A DNA stretch of 9,255 nt from Coriobacteriia bacterium (GCA_003133285.1 PKWR01000049.1:1-9255), one strand, 5' to 3'; numbered from the stretch's first letter, positions 1-7,433 are shown. Program-made: numbers and translations. Notes: generated by a model from the sequence alone, not told the origin.

Positions 1-131
1 GTGGTCTTCCCGGCTCCGTTCGGCCCGATGAGGCCGACGATCTCGCCGGGGCGGACCTCCAGCGTGGCGTCGGACACGACGGGTGCGTCGTAGCCGACAC
101 AGGCGGCGTCGTAGCGGAGCCCGGCGTTCAC
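1..131 (-). CDS. btuD: Cobalamin ABC transporter ATP-binding protein, N-terminal fragment
   Basis: This is the first 43 codons of an ABC transporter ATPase that runs off the left edge. The translation contains the Walker A motif GPNGAGKTT from residue 36, preceded by the usual A-loop and beta-strand region (VGYDAPVVSDATLEVRPGE). The Walker B, signature and H-loop parts lie outside the window. The GTG start at 131 overlaps the TGA stop of the permease gene by four bases (GTGA), which implies translational coupling. As the third gene after a cobalamin riboswitch, it should be the cytoplasmic nucleotide-binding subunit that powers BtuCF-type vitamin B12 import. The B12 substrate is inferred from the riboswitch, because this fragment alone fits any FecE/BtuD-class ATPase. 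Confidence 0.9.
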   Translation of the reverse strand, partial: MNAGLRYDAACVGYDAPVVSDATLEVRPGEIVGLIGPNGAGKT

Positions 132-1153
132 AGCGCCGCCCCCCGGTTGGAGCGGATGAGCAGCCACACGAAGACGGGACCGCCGGCGAGCGCGGTGATG
201 ATGCCGACCGGCAGCTCCACAGGTGCCAGGACCACGCGAGCCGCCAGGTCGGCGAGCACCATCACGATGGCCCCCGAGATGACCGAGGCGGGCAGCAGCA
301 GCCGGTGGTCGGGCCCGAGAACGATGCGCGCCGCGTGCGGCGTCATGAGCCCCACGAAGCCGATCAGCCCGCTGACGGACACGGCTGCGCTTACGACCAG
401 CGACGCGGCCGCGAGGATGATGCGCTTCACGCGCTCGACGTTCACGCCCAGCTCGCCGGCGCGCTCGTCGCCCAGCAGCATGATGTTGAGCTCACGCGCG
501 TAGACGAGCGGCACGGCCAGGCCGGCGACGAGCATGCCGACGACGATCCAGACCTGCTGCCACGTCGCGCCCTGAAGCCCGCCCATCATCCAGAAGACGA
601 TGCGCGACATCTGCTCGTGGCGCAGGACGAGCACGAACGAGGTCATCGCCGCCAGCGTGTAGGAGACGGCGACGCCTGCCAGCAGCAGCGAGAGCGTCTC
701 CATGACGCCGCGCCGCGTGGCAAGAGCGGCTACCAGCAGGATCGTCGCCAGCGCACCCACGAACGCCGCGAGCGGAGGGGCCCACAGCGCCGCGGCGCCG
801 GTACCGCCCGCCGCGAACGCCAGCGCGGCGCCGAGCCCCGCTCCCGACGAGACGCCGAGGATGTAGGGATCGGCCAGCGCGTTGCGGAAGAGCGCCTGGT
901 ACAGGACCCCGGCTGCCGCGAGGCACGCGCCCACGAGCGCGGCGAGCACCACGCGCGGAAGCCGGAGGTCCATGACCAGCGCCTGGGACGGCGTGAGGAC
1001 GGCCCCGCGGAGCGCGCCCTTCACGGCGCCGAACACGTCGGCTCCCGAGATCGGGACGGCGCCGAACGCAGCGCCCGCCACGCAGACCGCTACGAGCACG
1101 CCAGCCAGCAGGAGCAGCACGAACGCCGCGCGCCTGTTCCCCGTCCGTCCCAC
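128..1153 (-). CDS. btuC: Cobalamin ABC transporter permease (FecCD/BtuC family)
   Basis: A 341-aa integral membrane permease of normal family length, rich in hydrophobic helices from residue 9 onward. The C-terminal third carries the FecCD/BtuC signature around residues 266-284 (GLMTPHAARIVLGPDHR), which forms the loop contacting the ATPase. It is followed by ADLAAR and ELPVG near the last helices. The chosen start is GTG at 1153, seven bases after the ribosome-binding sequence GGGAGA (1161-1166). The frame stays open up to 1270, but that extension lies inside btuF and has no membrane-protein character. The gene starts 13 bases after btuF ends and overlaps btuD by GTGA, so the three form one operon. 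The predicted role is the membrane channel for B12 import. Family membership is clear, and the substrate is taken from the riboswitch. Confidence 0.95.
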   Translation of the reverse strand: MGRTGNRRAAFVLLLLAGVLVAVCVAGAAFGAVPISGADVFGAVKGALRGAVLTPSQALVMDLRLPRVVLAALVGACLAAAGVLYQALFRNALADPYILGVSSGAGLGAALAFAAGGTGAAALWAPPLAAFVGALATILLVAALATRRGVMETLSLLLAGVAVSYTLAAMTSFVLVLRHEQMSRIVFWMMGGLQGATWQQVWIVVGMLVAGLAVPLVYARELNIMLLGDERAGELGVNVERVKRIILAAASLVVSAAVSVSGLIGFVGLMTPHAARIVLGPDHRLLLPASVISGAIVMVLADLAARVVLAPVELPVGIITALAGGPVFVWLLIRSNRGAAL

Positions 1154-1166
1154 GAGTACTTCTCCC

Positions 1167-2120
1167 CTACTTGAAGAGGTCGGGGTGCAGGGCCTTGGCG
1201 ATCTCGAGCACGCCCTCGACCACGCGCGGGCCGGGACGCGACACGAGGTCGTCGGTGAGCGAGAACACACGCCCGGCCTTGATCGCGGAGATCGCGGCGT
1301 AGCCGGGGCGCTTGGCGAGCGTCGCTGCGTCGCCGATCGAGCTCAGCGTGCCGAGGTAGACGTCGGGCTGGTCCTTGACCAGCTGCTCGACGGAGTAGCT
1401 GACGTAGCCCTTCTGGGTGACCACGTTCTCGCCGCCGGCCTTGACGACCAGGTCGTTGAGCAGCGTGCCCGGGCCCGCGGTGAACAGCGGGTTCCAGCCG
1501 ATCTCGATGAAGGCGCGGGTCGGCGCGGCGGCGGCTAGCTTGGCGGTGATGCCGGCGAGGTCCGACTTCATGCCGGCGACGACCTCATCGCCCTTGGCGG
1601 TCGTGCCCGTGATCTTCGCGACCGTGGAAATGGCGGAGTACACGCCGTCGAGGTCCTGCGGGTCGATGACGACGACCTTGGCTCCCAGGCCCTCGAGCTT
1701 GGAGAGCACGTCGGCCTGCACGCCGCCTGTCAGCAGGATGACGTCGGGCTTCGCCGCGGCGATCGCCTCGAGGTTCGGGGTCGTGAAGTCGCCGATCTTG
1801 GCGACGTCCTTGACCTGGGGCGGGTAGTCGTCCCAGGTGGTGACGCCCACCACGCGGTCGAAGATGCCGAGCGAGTAGACGATCTCGGTGTTCGCCGGGG
1901 CGAGCGAGACGATGCGCTTGGGCTCCGCGTCGATGGTGACGGTGCGCGAGGCGTCGTCGGTGATGGTGACCGGGAATCCGGCCGCGACCTTGGTGACGGG
2001 CGCCGGGGCGGTCGCGGTCTTCGCGCCGCATCCGGTGAGTGCGAAGGCCATCGCCGCCGCGATGGCCAATCCCGCGACTACGCGGGTGACCTTCCGTGCC
2101 GTGCTCGATACGTCGTGCAT
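1167..2120 (-). CDS. btuF: Cobalamin ABC transporter substrate-binding lipoprotein (BtuF-like)
   Basis: A 317-aa helical-backbone binding protein. Residues 9-31 are a lipoprotein signal peptide with lipobox LTGC (Cys31), followed by an Ala/Thr/Pro linker, so it should be anchored outside the cytoplasmic membrane. Family marks include RIVSLAPANTEIVYSLG (69-85) and WDDYPPQV (96-103), which closely match the SPANTE and DYPPQ stretches of E. coli BtuF. There is also a KPDVILL strand and a GGEN motif in the C-terminal lobe. I use ATG 2120: it has an AAAGGAA ribosome-binding site about 11 bases upstream and puts the signal peptide at the N-terminus. An in-frame extension to 2177 would add 19 residues before the signal. 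This is the first gene of the operon, about 220 bases after a cobalamin riboswitch. It should bind B12 or a related corrinoid and deliver it to the permease. Confidence 0.94.
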   Translation of the reverse strand: MHDVSSTARKVTRVVAGLAIAAAMAFALTGCGAKTATAPAPVTKVAAGFPVTITDDASRTVTIDAEPKRIVSLAPANTEIVYSLGIFDRVVGVTTWDDYPPQVKDVAKIGDFTTPNLEAIAAAKPDVILLTGGVQADVLSKLEGLGAKVVVIDPQDLDGVYSAISTVAKITGTTAKGDEVVAGMKSDLAGITAKLAAAAPTRAFIEIGWNPLFTAGPGTLLNDLVVKAGGENVVTQKGYVSYSVEQLVKDQPDVYLGTLSSIGDAATLAKRPGYAAISAIKAGRVFSLTDDLVSRPGPRVVEGVLEIAKALHPDLFK

Positions 2121-2206
2121 CTTGATACCGTTCCTTTCGTCGTCCGGGCTGTCCTCGGCCCACGTGACCGCCCGCACGGGGAGCGAGAACGTCGAAGGGA
2201 ACGCGA

Positions 2207-2233
2207 ACGGCCCCCGCGGTGTGCGGGGGCCGT
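2207..2233 (-). terminator. GC-rich hairpin, probable riboswitch-controlled attenuator
   Basis: A perfect 11-bp inverted repeat (acggcccccgc, 2207-2217; gcgggggccgt, 2223-2233) with a five-base loop. On the minus strand it is followed by TTCGCGTTCCCTT, a weak T-rich tail. It lies between the B12 box (2353-2368) and the btuF start (2120), where a transcription attenuator belongs. The ligand-bound riboswitch would favour this hairpin and stop transcription before btuF. The hairpin is seen directly, and its role as the switch's terminator is inferred. I did not work out a competing antiterminator. Confidence 0.7.
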
Positions 2234-2336
2234 CTCGGAAGGGTTCCGTGTTGTCCGGGTGGCGTGGGCGCCTCGCGGAGGTCGAGAGGAGCCCGCCGGG
2301 CGACGCGGGCCTCGTTTCCTCGAAGGCCTCATCGTG

Positions 2337-2352
2337 CGGTCGCTCCCGACCG
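2337..2352 (-). promoter_or_regulatory. Small hairpin abutting the riboswitch 3' end
   Basis: A perfect 6-bp stem (CGGTCG / CGACCG) with a four-base loop begins directly after the B12 box. It could be part of the expression platform or an accessory helix that closes the aptamer's 3' side. Only the inverted repeat is certain. Confidence 0.4.
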
Positions 2353-2490
2353 GGCAGGTCTCCTGGCTTATGACCAACGTGCGGTCCATCACAGTTGCGG
2401 GACAGCGCCGGATTCTCACCGACTTCCCTATTCTCCCGCCGGCTTCGCGCTTGGTGGCGCTGGGCTGGGCGGGCACCCGTCGGGGGTGCG
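2340..2490 (-). promoter_or_regulatory. Cobalamin riboswitch
   Basis: The minus strand shows the conserved cobalamin aptamer elements in order: GGTGCC near the 5' side (around 2480), GGGAA followed by GGTGAGAATCC, then the core GCTGTCCCGCAACTGTGA (around 2390-2407). Last comes the B12 box AGCCAGGAGACCTGCC at 2353-2368. Only about 20 bases separate the ACTGT core from the B12 box. They include one small hairpin (GACC-GCACGTT-GGTC), so the usual P7-P12 peripheral region is largely missing. The element precedes btuFCD and should shut the operon off when corrinoid is plentiful. The outer boundaries are approximate. Confidence 0.95.
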
Positions 2491-2513
2491 TTGTGCGGTT
2501 GTGAACGGTTGGG

Positions 2514-2541
2514 AGTGTAGCAGACGGCGCGTCATTGTCCG
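2514..2541 (-). promoter_or_regulatory. Candidate promoter of the btu operon
   Basis: On the minus strand there is TGCTACACT (2522 to 2514), an extended -10 of the TGnTAnnnT form. It is preceded at 16 bases by CGGACA (2541 to 2536), which shares GACA with the -35 consensus. Transcription would begin near 2507, just before the riboswitch. The -35 lies inside the last codons of the NERD gene and the -10 directly after its stop. The position fits well, but the motif match is only moderate. Confidence 0.5.
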
Positions 2542-3701
2542 GGCAGCACCGCACGCAGCACGCCCCCAGGCCCCAGCGCCAGGCCGCAGGTCTTGATGAC
2601 GACTCTGCTGGCGGAAGCCTTCGACGCGTAGTGCCACACATACGTGACCGAGTCGCCGCTCGCAGTAGTCGTCGGGGTCTCTAGATCGGTCACCGCGCCC
2701 CGGAGTTGCGGCGCCACCTGAAACAGCTGGTCTTTCGCCTGGGCGAGTGTCGGGGCGCTCGACGGGGTGATGGAAGGAGCGGTAGCGGCGGGCGCGTTCA
2801 AACGGAGCGCGGGCAGCAAGATGGCGGTCAGAGCCCCTTGGAACGCGCCAGTCGCGACGCACGCCCAGAACAGCGCCAACACCGCGAGCGTCGCGACAAA
2901 CTCCCTGAACTTCTGGGCCGCCCTTGATCGAGGGGCGCTGCGCCAGCCCCCGGGAGAATCGAACGCGGGTGATCGAGTGCCGGAACCAAACGACCTCGAG
3001 CCGCTCCCCGACGCCAACCGGCTTGCGTTGTCGCCAGGAGTGGTGGTCGGCGCTGTTCGAGGCGGCTGGCTCGGCGCGGCCGCCCGTGCGGCCGCGCTTG
3101 CGGACGCGCCGCCACGGTAGTCCGCGTGGGCCGCCTGGACCGCCGGGTCAGCCGACTGGTCCAGCAATCGCAGTTGCTCGTATCGGCGGCAGACCTCGAC
3201 GTGTGTGAGTCCAGCGGCTTCCTGCGTCGTGCGCTCCCGCAGTGCCGCTGCAAGGCGATCCAGGGTGGTCACATGCTTCCTGCTGTGCGAGTCGAGTTCC
3301 AGAGCGCTGATGTCCGCGTCGACGAACACGACGACGCCTTGGATCAGGTCGAGATCGATGGGGTCGGAGATCCCGTGCAGCGCCTTGCTCAACGTGTTGC
3401 GCTGGCCCCGCAACTGTTCGAGCGGGTTCTGGAACGTCTTCGTCATGCCGCCGTAGACGGCAGTCCACTTCTTCTCGTCGGCCGTCCCGCGAATACGACC
3501 GTTGCGCACCTTCACCTCGACGATGAGGATCCCGTGGGGGTCGATGAGCACATGGTCCAATTGAGCCGTCATCCTGCCCGAGCGAACCAGGACATTGGAC
3601 AGGAAGCCCGATGGCGGGTTCTCGCTGCAGTACACGCGCAGCCGCTCGGCAACGCGCTGCTCCCCGATATCCCCGACCGCCTTCGCCTCGCCGTACTCCA
3701 C
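2532..3701 (-). CDS. NERD (nuclease-related) domain protein with membrane segment
   Basis: A 389-aa protein. The N-terminal 150 residues match the NERD pattern: GE at 13-14, a strand TAQLDHVLIDPHGILIVEVK with Asp49, Glu62 and Lys64, then a conserved KKWT. NERD is a PD-(D/E)XK-like predicted nuclease fold, and D..E.K are the residues expected in its active site. Residues about 205-262 are a low-complexity Ser/Ala/Gly/Pro linker. Residues about 268-298 are hydrophobic enough for one or two membrane helices. The last 85 residues form a small separate domain containing a YVWHY strand, predicted extracellular if there is a single helix. The start is GTG 3701, with AGG about 7 bases and GGGGGGAG about 13 bases upstream. 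It follows the methyltransferase gene by 53 bases on the same strand and may be co-transcribed with it. A biological role is not established; a DNA-processing or defence role is inferred from the domain and neighbour. Confidence 0.85.
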   Translation of the reverse strand: MEYGEAKAVGDIGEQRVAERLRVYCSENPPSGFLSNVLVRSGRMTAQLDHVLIDPHGILIVEVKVRNGRIRGTADEKKWTAVYGGMTKTFQNPLEQLRGQRNTLSKALHGISDPIDLDLIQGVVVFVDADISALELDSHSRKHVTTLDRLAAALRERTTQEAAGLTHVEVCRRYEQLRLLDQSADPAVQAAHADYRGGASASAAARAAAPSQPPRTAPTTTPGDNASRLASGSGSRSFGSGTRSPAFDSPGGWRSAPRSRAAQKFREFVATLAVLALFWACVATGAFQGALTAILLPALRLNAPAATAPSITPSSAPTLAQAKDQLFQVAPQLRGAVTDLETPTTTASGDSVTYVWHYASKASASRVVIKTCGLALGPGGVLRAVLPGQ

Positions 3702-3754
3702 GCGCTACCTGCTCCCCCCGGAGGAACCTGATTGCTCGACGTTACTCAGAACGT

Positions 3755-6700
3755 TCACCGCGACATCTTGCTCCAGTCCCACACGTCGGCCTTCACGCGC
3801 TCGTAGTTCGCATCGAGTTCGGGCTGCATGAGCACGAGGGCGGTGATGCGCCGCACCATCTCGGTGACGTAGCGCGCCTCCTCGGGCTTGAGGTCGCGAC
3901 CGAGCAACGTGCGCTCGCGGTAGCTCAGCCACTTCTTGATGACTTGGTAGCCACCGATCGTGTAGCGCCACACGTTGGACGGTACGCAGCGCCAGTACGC
4001 GACGTCGTTTAGGTAGACGTCGAAGCATGTCTCGCCGAGGAGACCGATGGCCTGGTCGGATGACAGACCGAGAGTCGCTGCGCCCTCGGCAATGGCTGCA
4101 CGCTCCTCGGCCGTGTAGCCGCGCTCGACAAGCTTCCCGGTCGATGGCATGGTGACCCCACCCTGTCCGGCGATGCCCCAAGGAGCCGTCAGCGAGAGGT
4201 CGCTAGTCGGATCCAGGGTGCTCGCCTCGGATGAGAGCGTGCCCACACGCATTCCGCCGGAGAATGGAGCACACGGATTCAGCAGCGCGGAGATGCGTTC
4301 ACCGAGCGAGACCGACTGGTCAAGCAAGCCGACTACAGCCGGAAGGGGAAGCCGCAGCCAGTCGGATGCGAGGGCGTCGCTGTTCTCAGCGACATAGGAG
4401 GGCGCATAGGTGATCGCCAATGCGTGGTCGAACTGCTGTCTCACCCCAGAGCCCAGTTCTGAGCAGTACTCTGCGGCCCGTTCGCTCAGGTTGTCGCTTG
4501 CGGGAAGGAGGCCCCCGGGCGCCGCTAGGCGCTCAGGAAACATTCCGACGTTCGATTCGACCAAGTGGTGATCCGCTAGCACGGTGAGGACTTGGGGCTG
4601 GTAGAGCGAGCCCATTCGCGCTCGCTGCCCGGCCGAAATCCAGCGGGTGACACCGTCGACATGCCGCACGTAGTCAGCTCGCTTCTCATCGAGCAGCTTC
4701 GTTTCAGCTTCCCAGTACAGCCAGCGCACGTCGAACGGACGGTACGCATAAGGAATGACCTGCTCGGGACGGAATCCCCTGCTCAGTAGCAGTCGCCTGG
4801 TAGCGAGAGGGTCGAAACGCGCACCAGACCTCATCGCCGATGGCCAGAGCGCGGCGACCTCCCCGTCGCTCACCGCCGGGTCGAGGTACTTGCGCATCCG
4901 TGCCTCGAGGCGATCACGATCGATGTCGACGACGAAGTCGTCCCGGCTCGTTTTCACCCCGGGGAACGAAACCGGGAAGAGGTCAGTCAGCTTGGGCCAC
5001 ACAAGGTAGTCCGCAGCTACAGATGAAGGTCTAAACGACAACCCGAGTTCGAGAAGCGGCTCATGGGCGACCCAGCCACGTCGATCGTCGTCGGCGGTCC
5101 GGTTCAGCTCCGCCAACTTCCCGCTGCCCCACCACTCCCGGTAGTCGACTCCTTCACGCTTCGTCGTACCCTTGACCAGGGTCGCGATCGCCGTACCGAC
5201 TTGGATGCCCTCACGGTTGTGCGGGGTCGAGAAGATGCTCGGGTCCGGCTCGCCCTCAGGCGTCAGCTTGCCGGTGCGATACTTGTCGCCGTTCAGGTTG
5301 TCGACGCGGATGCGGTCGAACACCTCGAGGAATCGCTCGCGCATTCCCGTGAATGAGAGGCTCTCGAGCCAGCCATAGTTGCTGATGAAACACACGACGC
5401 CCCGGCCCGTCCGCTCAGTGATCTGGCGTTCCGCCATCCGGAAGAAGCGAACGTAGAGATCATTCAGGCCCTGCCCTTGCGGCCTCGCCACGCGCTTCGT
5501 GGTGCGATATGCCTCGCTGAGTTCGCGCTCCTCGCCAATTGCCATACCTGCATACGAGTTGTACGGCGGGTTGCCAATCACTACGAGAATCTGCTGCTCG
5601 CGCTTGATGCGGTCAGCGGCGTCGCGCTCCTCCGCGAACTCGGGGAAGAGCGCGGTGCTGTGGAGCTGGCCCGGACCGACGCGCTTGTCCTTCGGCGGAA
5701 CAACCTCGCCGCTTCCCCAGCCCGTGAGCGCGTTCGTGAGATAGACCGCAGCGCGCTCGTCGGCGTCCCTCAATGGCACTCCGAGTTCGGCCAGCAGAAT
5801 GCCCAACTGCAGGTGCGCCACCACGAACGGCGCCGGCATGATCTCAAATCCGATCACCCGATCCATCGCCGCGCGCTTGACGTCCTGACGCGTCAGCGCG
5901 TCGGCGCCTTTGGCCTGCAGAGTCTCGTCAATCTTGCGCAGCACTTCAACGAGGTATGCGCCGGTGCCGCAGCAAGGGTCGAGGACGACCACGCTCGGAT
6001 CAGCGAGCCCGTCCACTATGCCGAGCTCCTCGCGAAGTGCGGTGTCGACACGCGCGACCATGTACTTGACGACCTCGTCGGGCGTGTACCAGACGCCGAG
6101 CTCCTTGCGAAGCTGTGGATCGAACGCTTCGAGGAACGGCTCGTAGAAGTACTGGACCGCATGTTCCTCGCGGAACTTCTCGAAGAATGCGGGGCGGTCG
6201 ATGCGCCAGATGACCTCTTCGGCCCACTCAAGGACCTCCGAGATTCCGAGCGCGCCGAGCTGCCGCACGTCAGCGAACTGGCGGAAGAGTTCATAGACCA
6301 TCGGCACGTGCAGAGTGGCGGTGGCGGTCTCCCACTGGAAGCGCTGGTCCCACGAGATCGTCGTTGCGTGGTCACGGTCGCGCGCCCACAGCACCCAGCT
6401 CGCGAACATGCCGTAGAAGAGCGTCTGTACGAGCGTCGAGCGGAAGAAGTGGTCGCCCTTCTCGCCTTCGAACTTCAGTCCGAGCGAATCCTCGAGCTGG
6501 CCGCGCAGCGCATCAAGCGCCGGGAGCTCGCGCTTCTGTTCGAGCCGCAGGCGCGCGGTACGCGCGTAACTGGCAAGGAACCAGGCAACGTCCTTCGGGT
6601 CGGTGAGCGGCGCGTTGTGCAGCAGCACGCGACGCAGGAACTCAGTGAGCCCCTCCCCCGCGTCTGCCGCGAACTTGCGCGGCTGACCGACCTTCGCCCA

Positions 6701-7159
6701 GAAACCCGCCTCGGTCTCGGCGAGCCGACAGGACTCGAGCGTGCGCACTCCCGAACCGGTGGCGTCCCTGCCAACCAGCACGAAGTCGCGAAGGTTGGTG
6801 ACGAGGACGAGCCCGTAGCGGTCGACGTAGCGCGCGACCTGCTCTGATGCGGCCACGGCGAAGACGTCATCCCCGGTGCCTTTGACTTCGATGGCTCCGC
6901 GACTCGGCAGTTGCCCCGCGAGCGGATCGACTCCGGGTTCCCAGCCCTTGAGTTGATTGGCGGTGAAGAGACCGCCGTCAGGATTCCCCGAACCCGTGTT
7001 GCGCAACTGCATGAGCGCCCGGACCTTGGGCTTGAGGTTCTTGCCGACCTCATCGAGCAGCGCGGCCAGCGGACCGTAGTAGCTGATCTCCGCAACGCCC
7101 GCGCCAGACGCGCGTATGTCACGCAGCTGCGAGAAGTACGCCTCCACCGGTTCTGACAC
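3755..7159 (-). CDS. Type ISP-like restriction/modification enzyme (N6-adenine DNA methyltransferase, no helicase)
   Basis: A 1134-aa protein. Residues 25-135 look like a PD-(D/E)XK nuclease domain: PD at 60-61, EVK at 91-93, then EQVARY at 106-111 and a VTN..DF strand. Residues about 340-620 are an N6-adenine methyltransferase core with AdoMet motif I DPCCGTG (394-400), FEIMP (438-442) and catalytic NPPY (530-533). The region from about 700 to the end carries type ISP-like target-recognition marks: YRPFDVRWLYWE (806-817) and IGGYQVIKKWLSYRER (1068-1083). Characterised type ISP enzymes such as LlaBIII are near 1,600 aa and carry an SF2 helicase between nuclease and methylase; none is present here. 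The GTG start at 7159 has a GGGGG ribosome-binding sequence 8 bases upstream. It could methylate and possibly cleave DNA as a single polypeptide. Cleavage is inferred from the motifs only. Confidence 0.88.
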   Translation of the reverse strand: MSEPVEAYFSQLRDIRASGAGVAEISYYGPLAALLDEVGKNLKPKVRALMQLRNTGSGNPDGGLFTANQLKGWEPGVDPLAGQLPSRGAIEVKGTGDDVFAVAASEQVARYVDRYGLVLVTNLRDFVLVGRDATGSGVRTLESCRLAETEAGFWAKVGQPRKFAADAGEGLTEFLRRVLLHNAPLTDPKDVAWFLASYARTARLRLEQKRELPALDALRGQLEDSLGLKFEGEKGDHFFRSTLVQTLFYGMFASWVLWARDRDHATTISWDQRFQWETATATLHVPMVYELFRQFADVRQLGALGISEVLEWAEEVIWRIDRPAFFEKFREEHAVQYFYEPFLEAFDPQLRKELGVWYTPDEVVKYMVARVDTALREELGIVDGLADPSVVVLDPCCGTGAYLVEVLRKIDETLQAKGADALTRQDVKRAAMDRVIGFEIMPAPFVVAHLQLGILLAELGVPLRDADERAAVYLTNALTGWGSGEVVPPKDKRVGPGQLHSTALFPEFAEERDAADRIKREQQILVVIGNPPYNSYAGMAIGEERELSEAYRTTKRVARPQGQGLNDLYVRFFRMAERQITERTGRGVVCFISNYGWLESLSFTGMRERFLEVFDRIRVDNLNGDKYRTGKLTPEGEPDPSIFSTPHNREGIQVGTAIATLVKGTTKREGVDYREWWGSGKLAELNRTADDDRRGWVAHEPLLELGLSFRPSSVAADYLVWPKLTDLFPVSFPGVKTSRDDFVVDIDRDRLEARMRKYLDPAVSDGEVAALWPSAMRSGARFDPLATRRLLLSRGFRPEQVIPYAYRPFDVRWLYWEAETKLLDEKRADYVRHVDGVTRWISAGQRARMGSLYQPQVLTVLADHHLVESNVGMFPERLAAPGGLLPASDNLSERAAEYCSELGSGVRQQFDHALAITYAPSYVAENSDALASDWLRLPLPAVVGLLDQSVSLGERISALLNPCAPFSGGMRVGTLSSEASTLDPTSDLSLTAPWGIAGQGGVTMPSTGKLVERGYTAEERAAIAEGAATLGLSSDQAIGLLGETCFDVYLNDVAYWRCVPSNVWRYTIGGYQVIKKWLSYRERTLLGRDLKPEEARYVTEMVRRITALVLMQPELDANYERVKADVWDWSKMSR

Positions 7160-7196
7160 GCGAAGCCCCCAAAGCAGTCGTTAGCACACTCCCAGC

Positions 7197-7226
7197 AGCA
7201 TACAGGAGGGGGCTGACGGCGGTCAC
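7197..7226 (-). promoter_or_regulatory. Candidate promoter of the methyltransferase gene
   Basis: On the minus strand, GTGACC (7226 to 7221) and TATGCT (7202 to 7197) are separated by 18 bases. They resemble -35 and -10 hexamers with four matches to consensus each. Transcription would start near 7190 and leave a leader of about 30 bases before the GTG at 7159. The motif match is modest. Confidence 0.35.
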
Positions 7227-7354
7227 AGACGCTCCGGTCAGACCCCGGGATCAAGAGTCCTACCTAGACCGCAGGTGGCGGACCGCTAGACCACGATCAT
7301 TCCACCGCATGTTTCCTGCACGGTGTTCAGCGCCCCGGGCTGAGGCATGTCATG

Positions 7355-7433
7355 ACGTTGTGCGCGTAGCCTGCGCGCCCCTCACCTAGCGTATCGCGCA
7401 AACCCCGAACGCGTCGGGGTGACGCACTTGTCA
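7355..7433. repeat. Structured repeat flanking vapBC, copy 1
   Basis: A 79-base unit whose first 25 bases match copy 2 (8110-8187) at 24 of 25 positions and whose last 25 match at 20 of 25. The central 28-29 bases are unrelated. It contains a hairpin GCGCG-TAGCCTG-CGCGC (7362-7378) and a second hairpin at 7402-7420. Its outer ends are complementary to each other (TGAC at 7353-7356 with GTCA at 7430-7433, then GTGCG with CGCAC). The unit begins at the vapC stop codon in the direction of transcription. The identity of the element is unknown. Confidence 0.7.
7402..7420 (-). terminator. Candidate terminator after vapC
   Basis: A perfect 7-bp inverted repeat (ACCCCGA / TCGGGGT) with a five-base loop lies 10 bases after the vapC stop. 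On the minus strand the stem ends in T and is followed by TTGCG, a short weak T tail. It could end the vapBC transcript, but it also lies inside repeat copy 1, so it may belong to that element instead. Confidence 0.45.

Larger units (their letters stand above)
7160..7430. other. Intergenic region between vapC and the methyltransferase gene
   Basis: I see no credible coding sequence in these 271 bases. The left end holds the candidate methyltransferase promoter, and the right end holds repeat copy 1 with the vapC terminator hairpin. The remaining part, about 7230-7350, has small palindromes: GGTC-A-GACC (7236-7244) followed by CCCGGG, and GTCATGAC (7349-7356). An imperfect tagaccgc / ggaccgctagacc repeat sits around 7264-7292. 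None of these could be assigned to a known element. Confidence 0.5.

Noticed and set aside
83..1174. A 363-codon open frame on the plus strand over btuC
   Set aside because: It is almost entirely Arg, His, Asp, Gln and Gly with no fold-like pattern, and it is antisense to a well-supported permease.
1154..1270. Upstream extension of btuC to 1270
   Set aside because: It lies within btuF, encodes Ser/Arg/Pro-rich sequence unlike a membrane permease, and a good ribosome-binding site supports GTG 1153.
2078..2641. A minus-strand frame across the btuF leader and the NERD gene end
   Set aside because: It crosses the riboswitch, terminator and two gene ends, and its Arg/Pro/Ser/Thr composition shows no domain.
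5477..6847. A 456-codon open frame on the plus strand inside the methyltransferase gene
   Set aside because: It is antisense to a clear enzyme core, has an Arg/Glu/Leu/Ala-rich composition with no domain motif, and arises from high GC at third codon positions.
7246..7262. A tRNA-Lys-like anticodon arm on the minus strand (CTCTTGA loop)
   Set aside because: The stem has a mismatch and no D arm, T arm or acceptor stem could be placed around it, so it is most likely chance.
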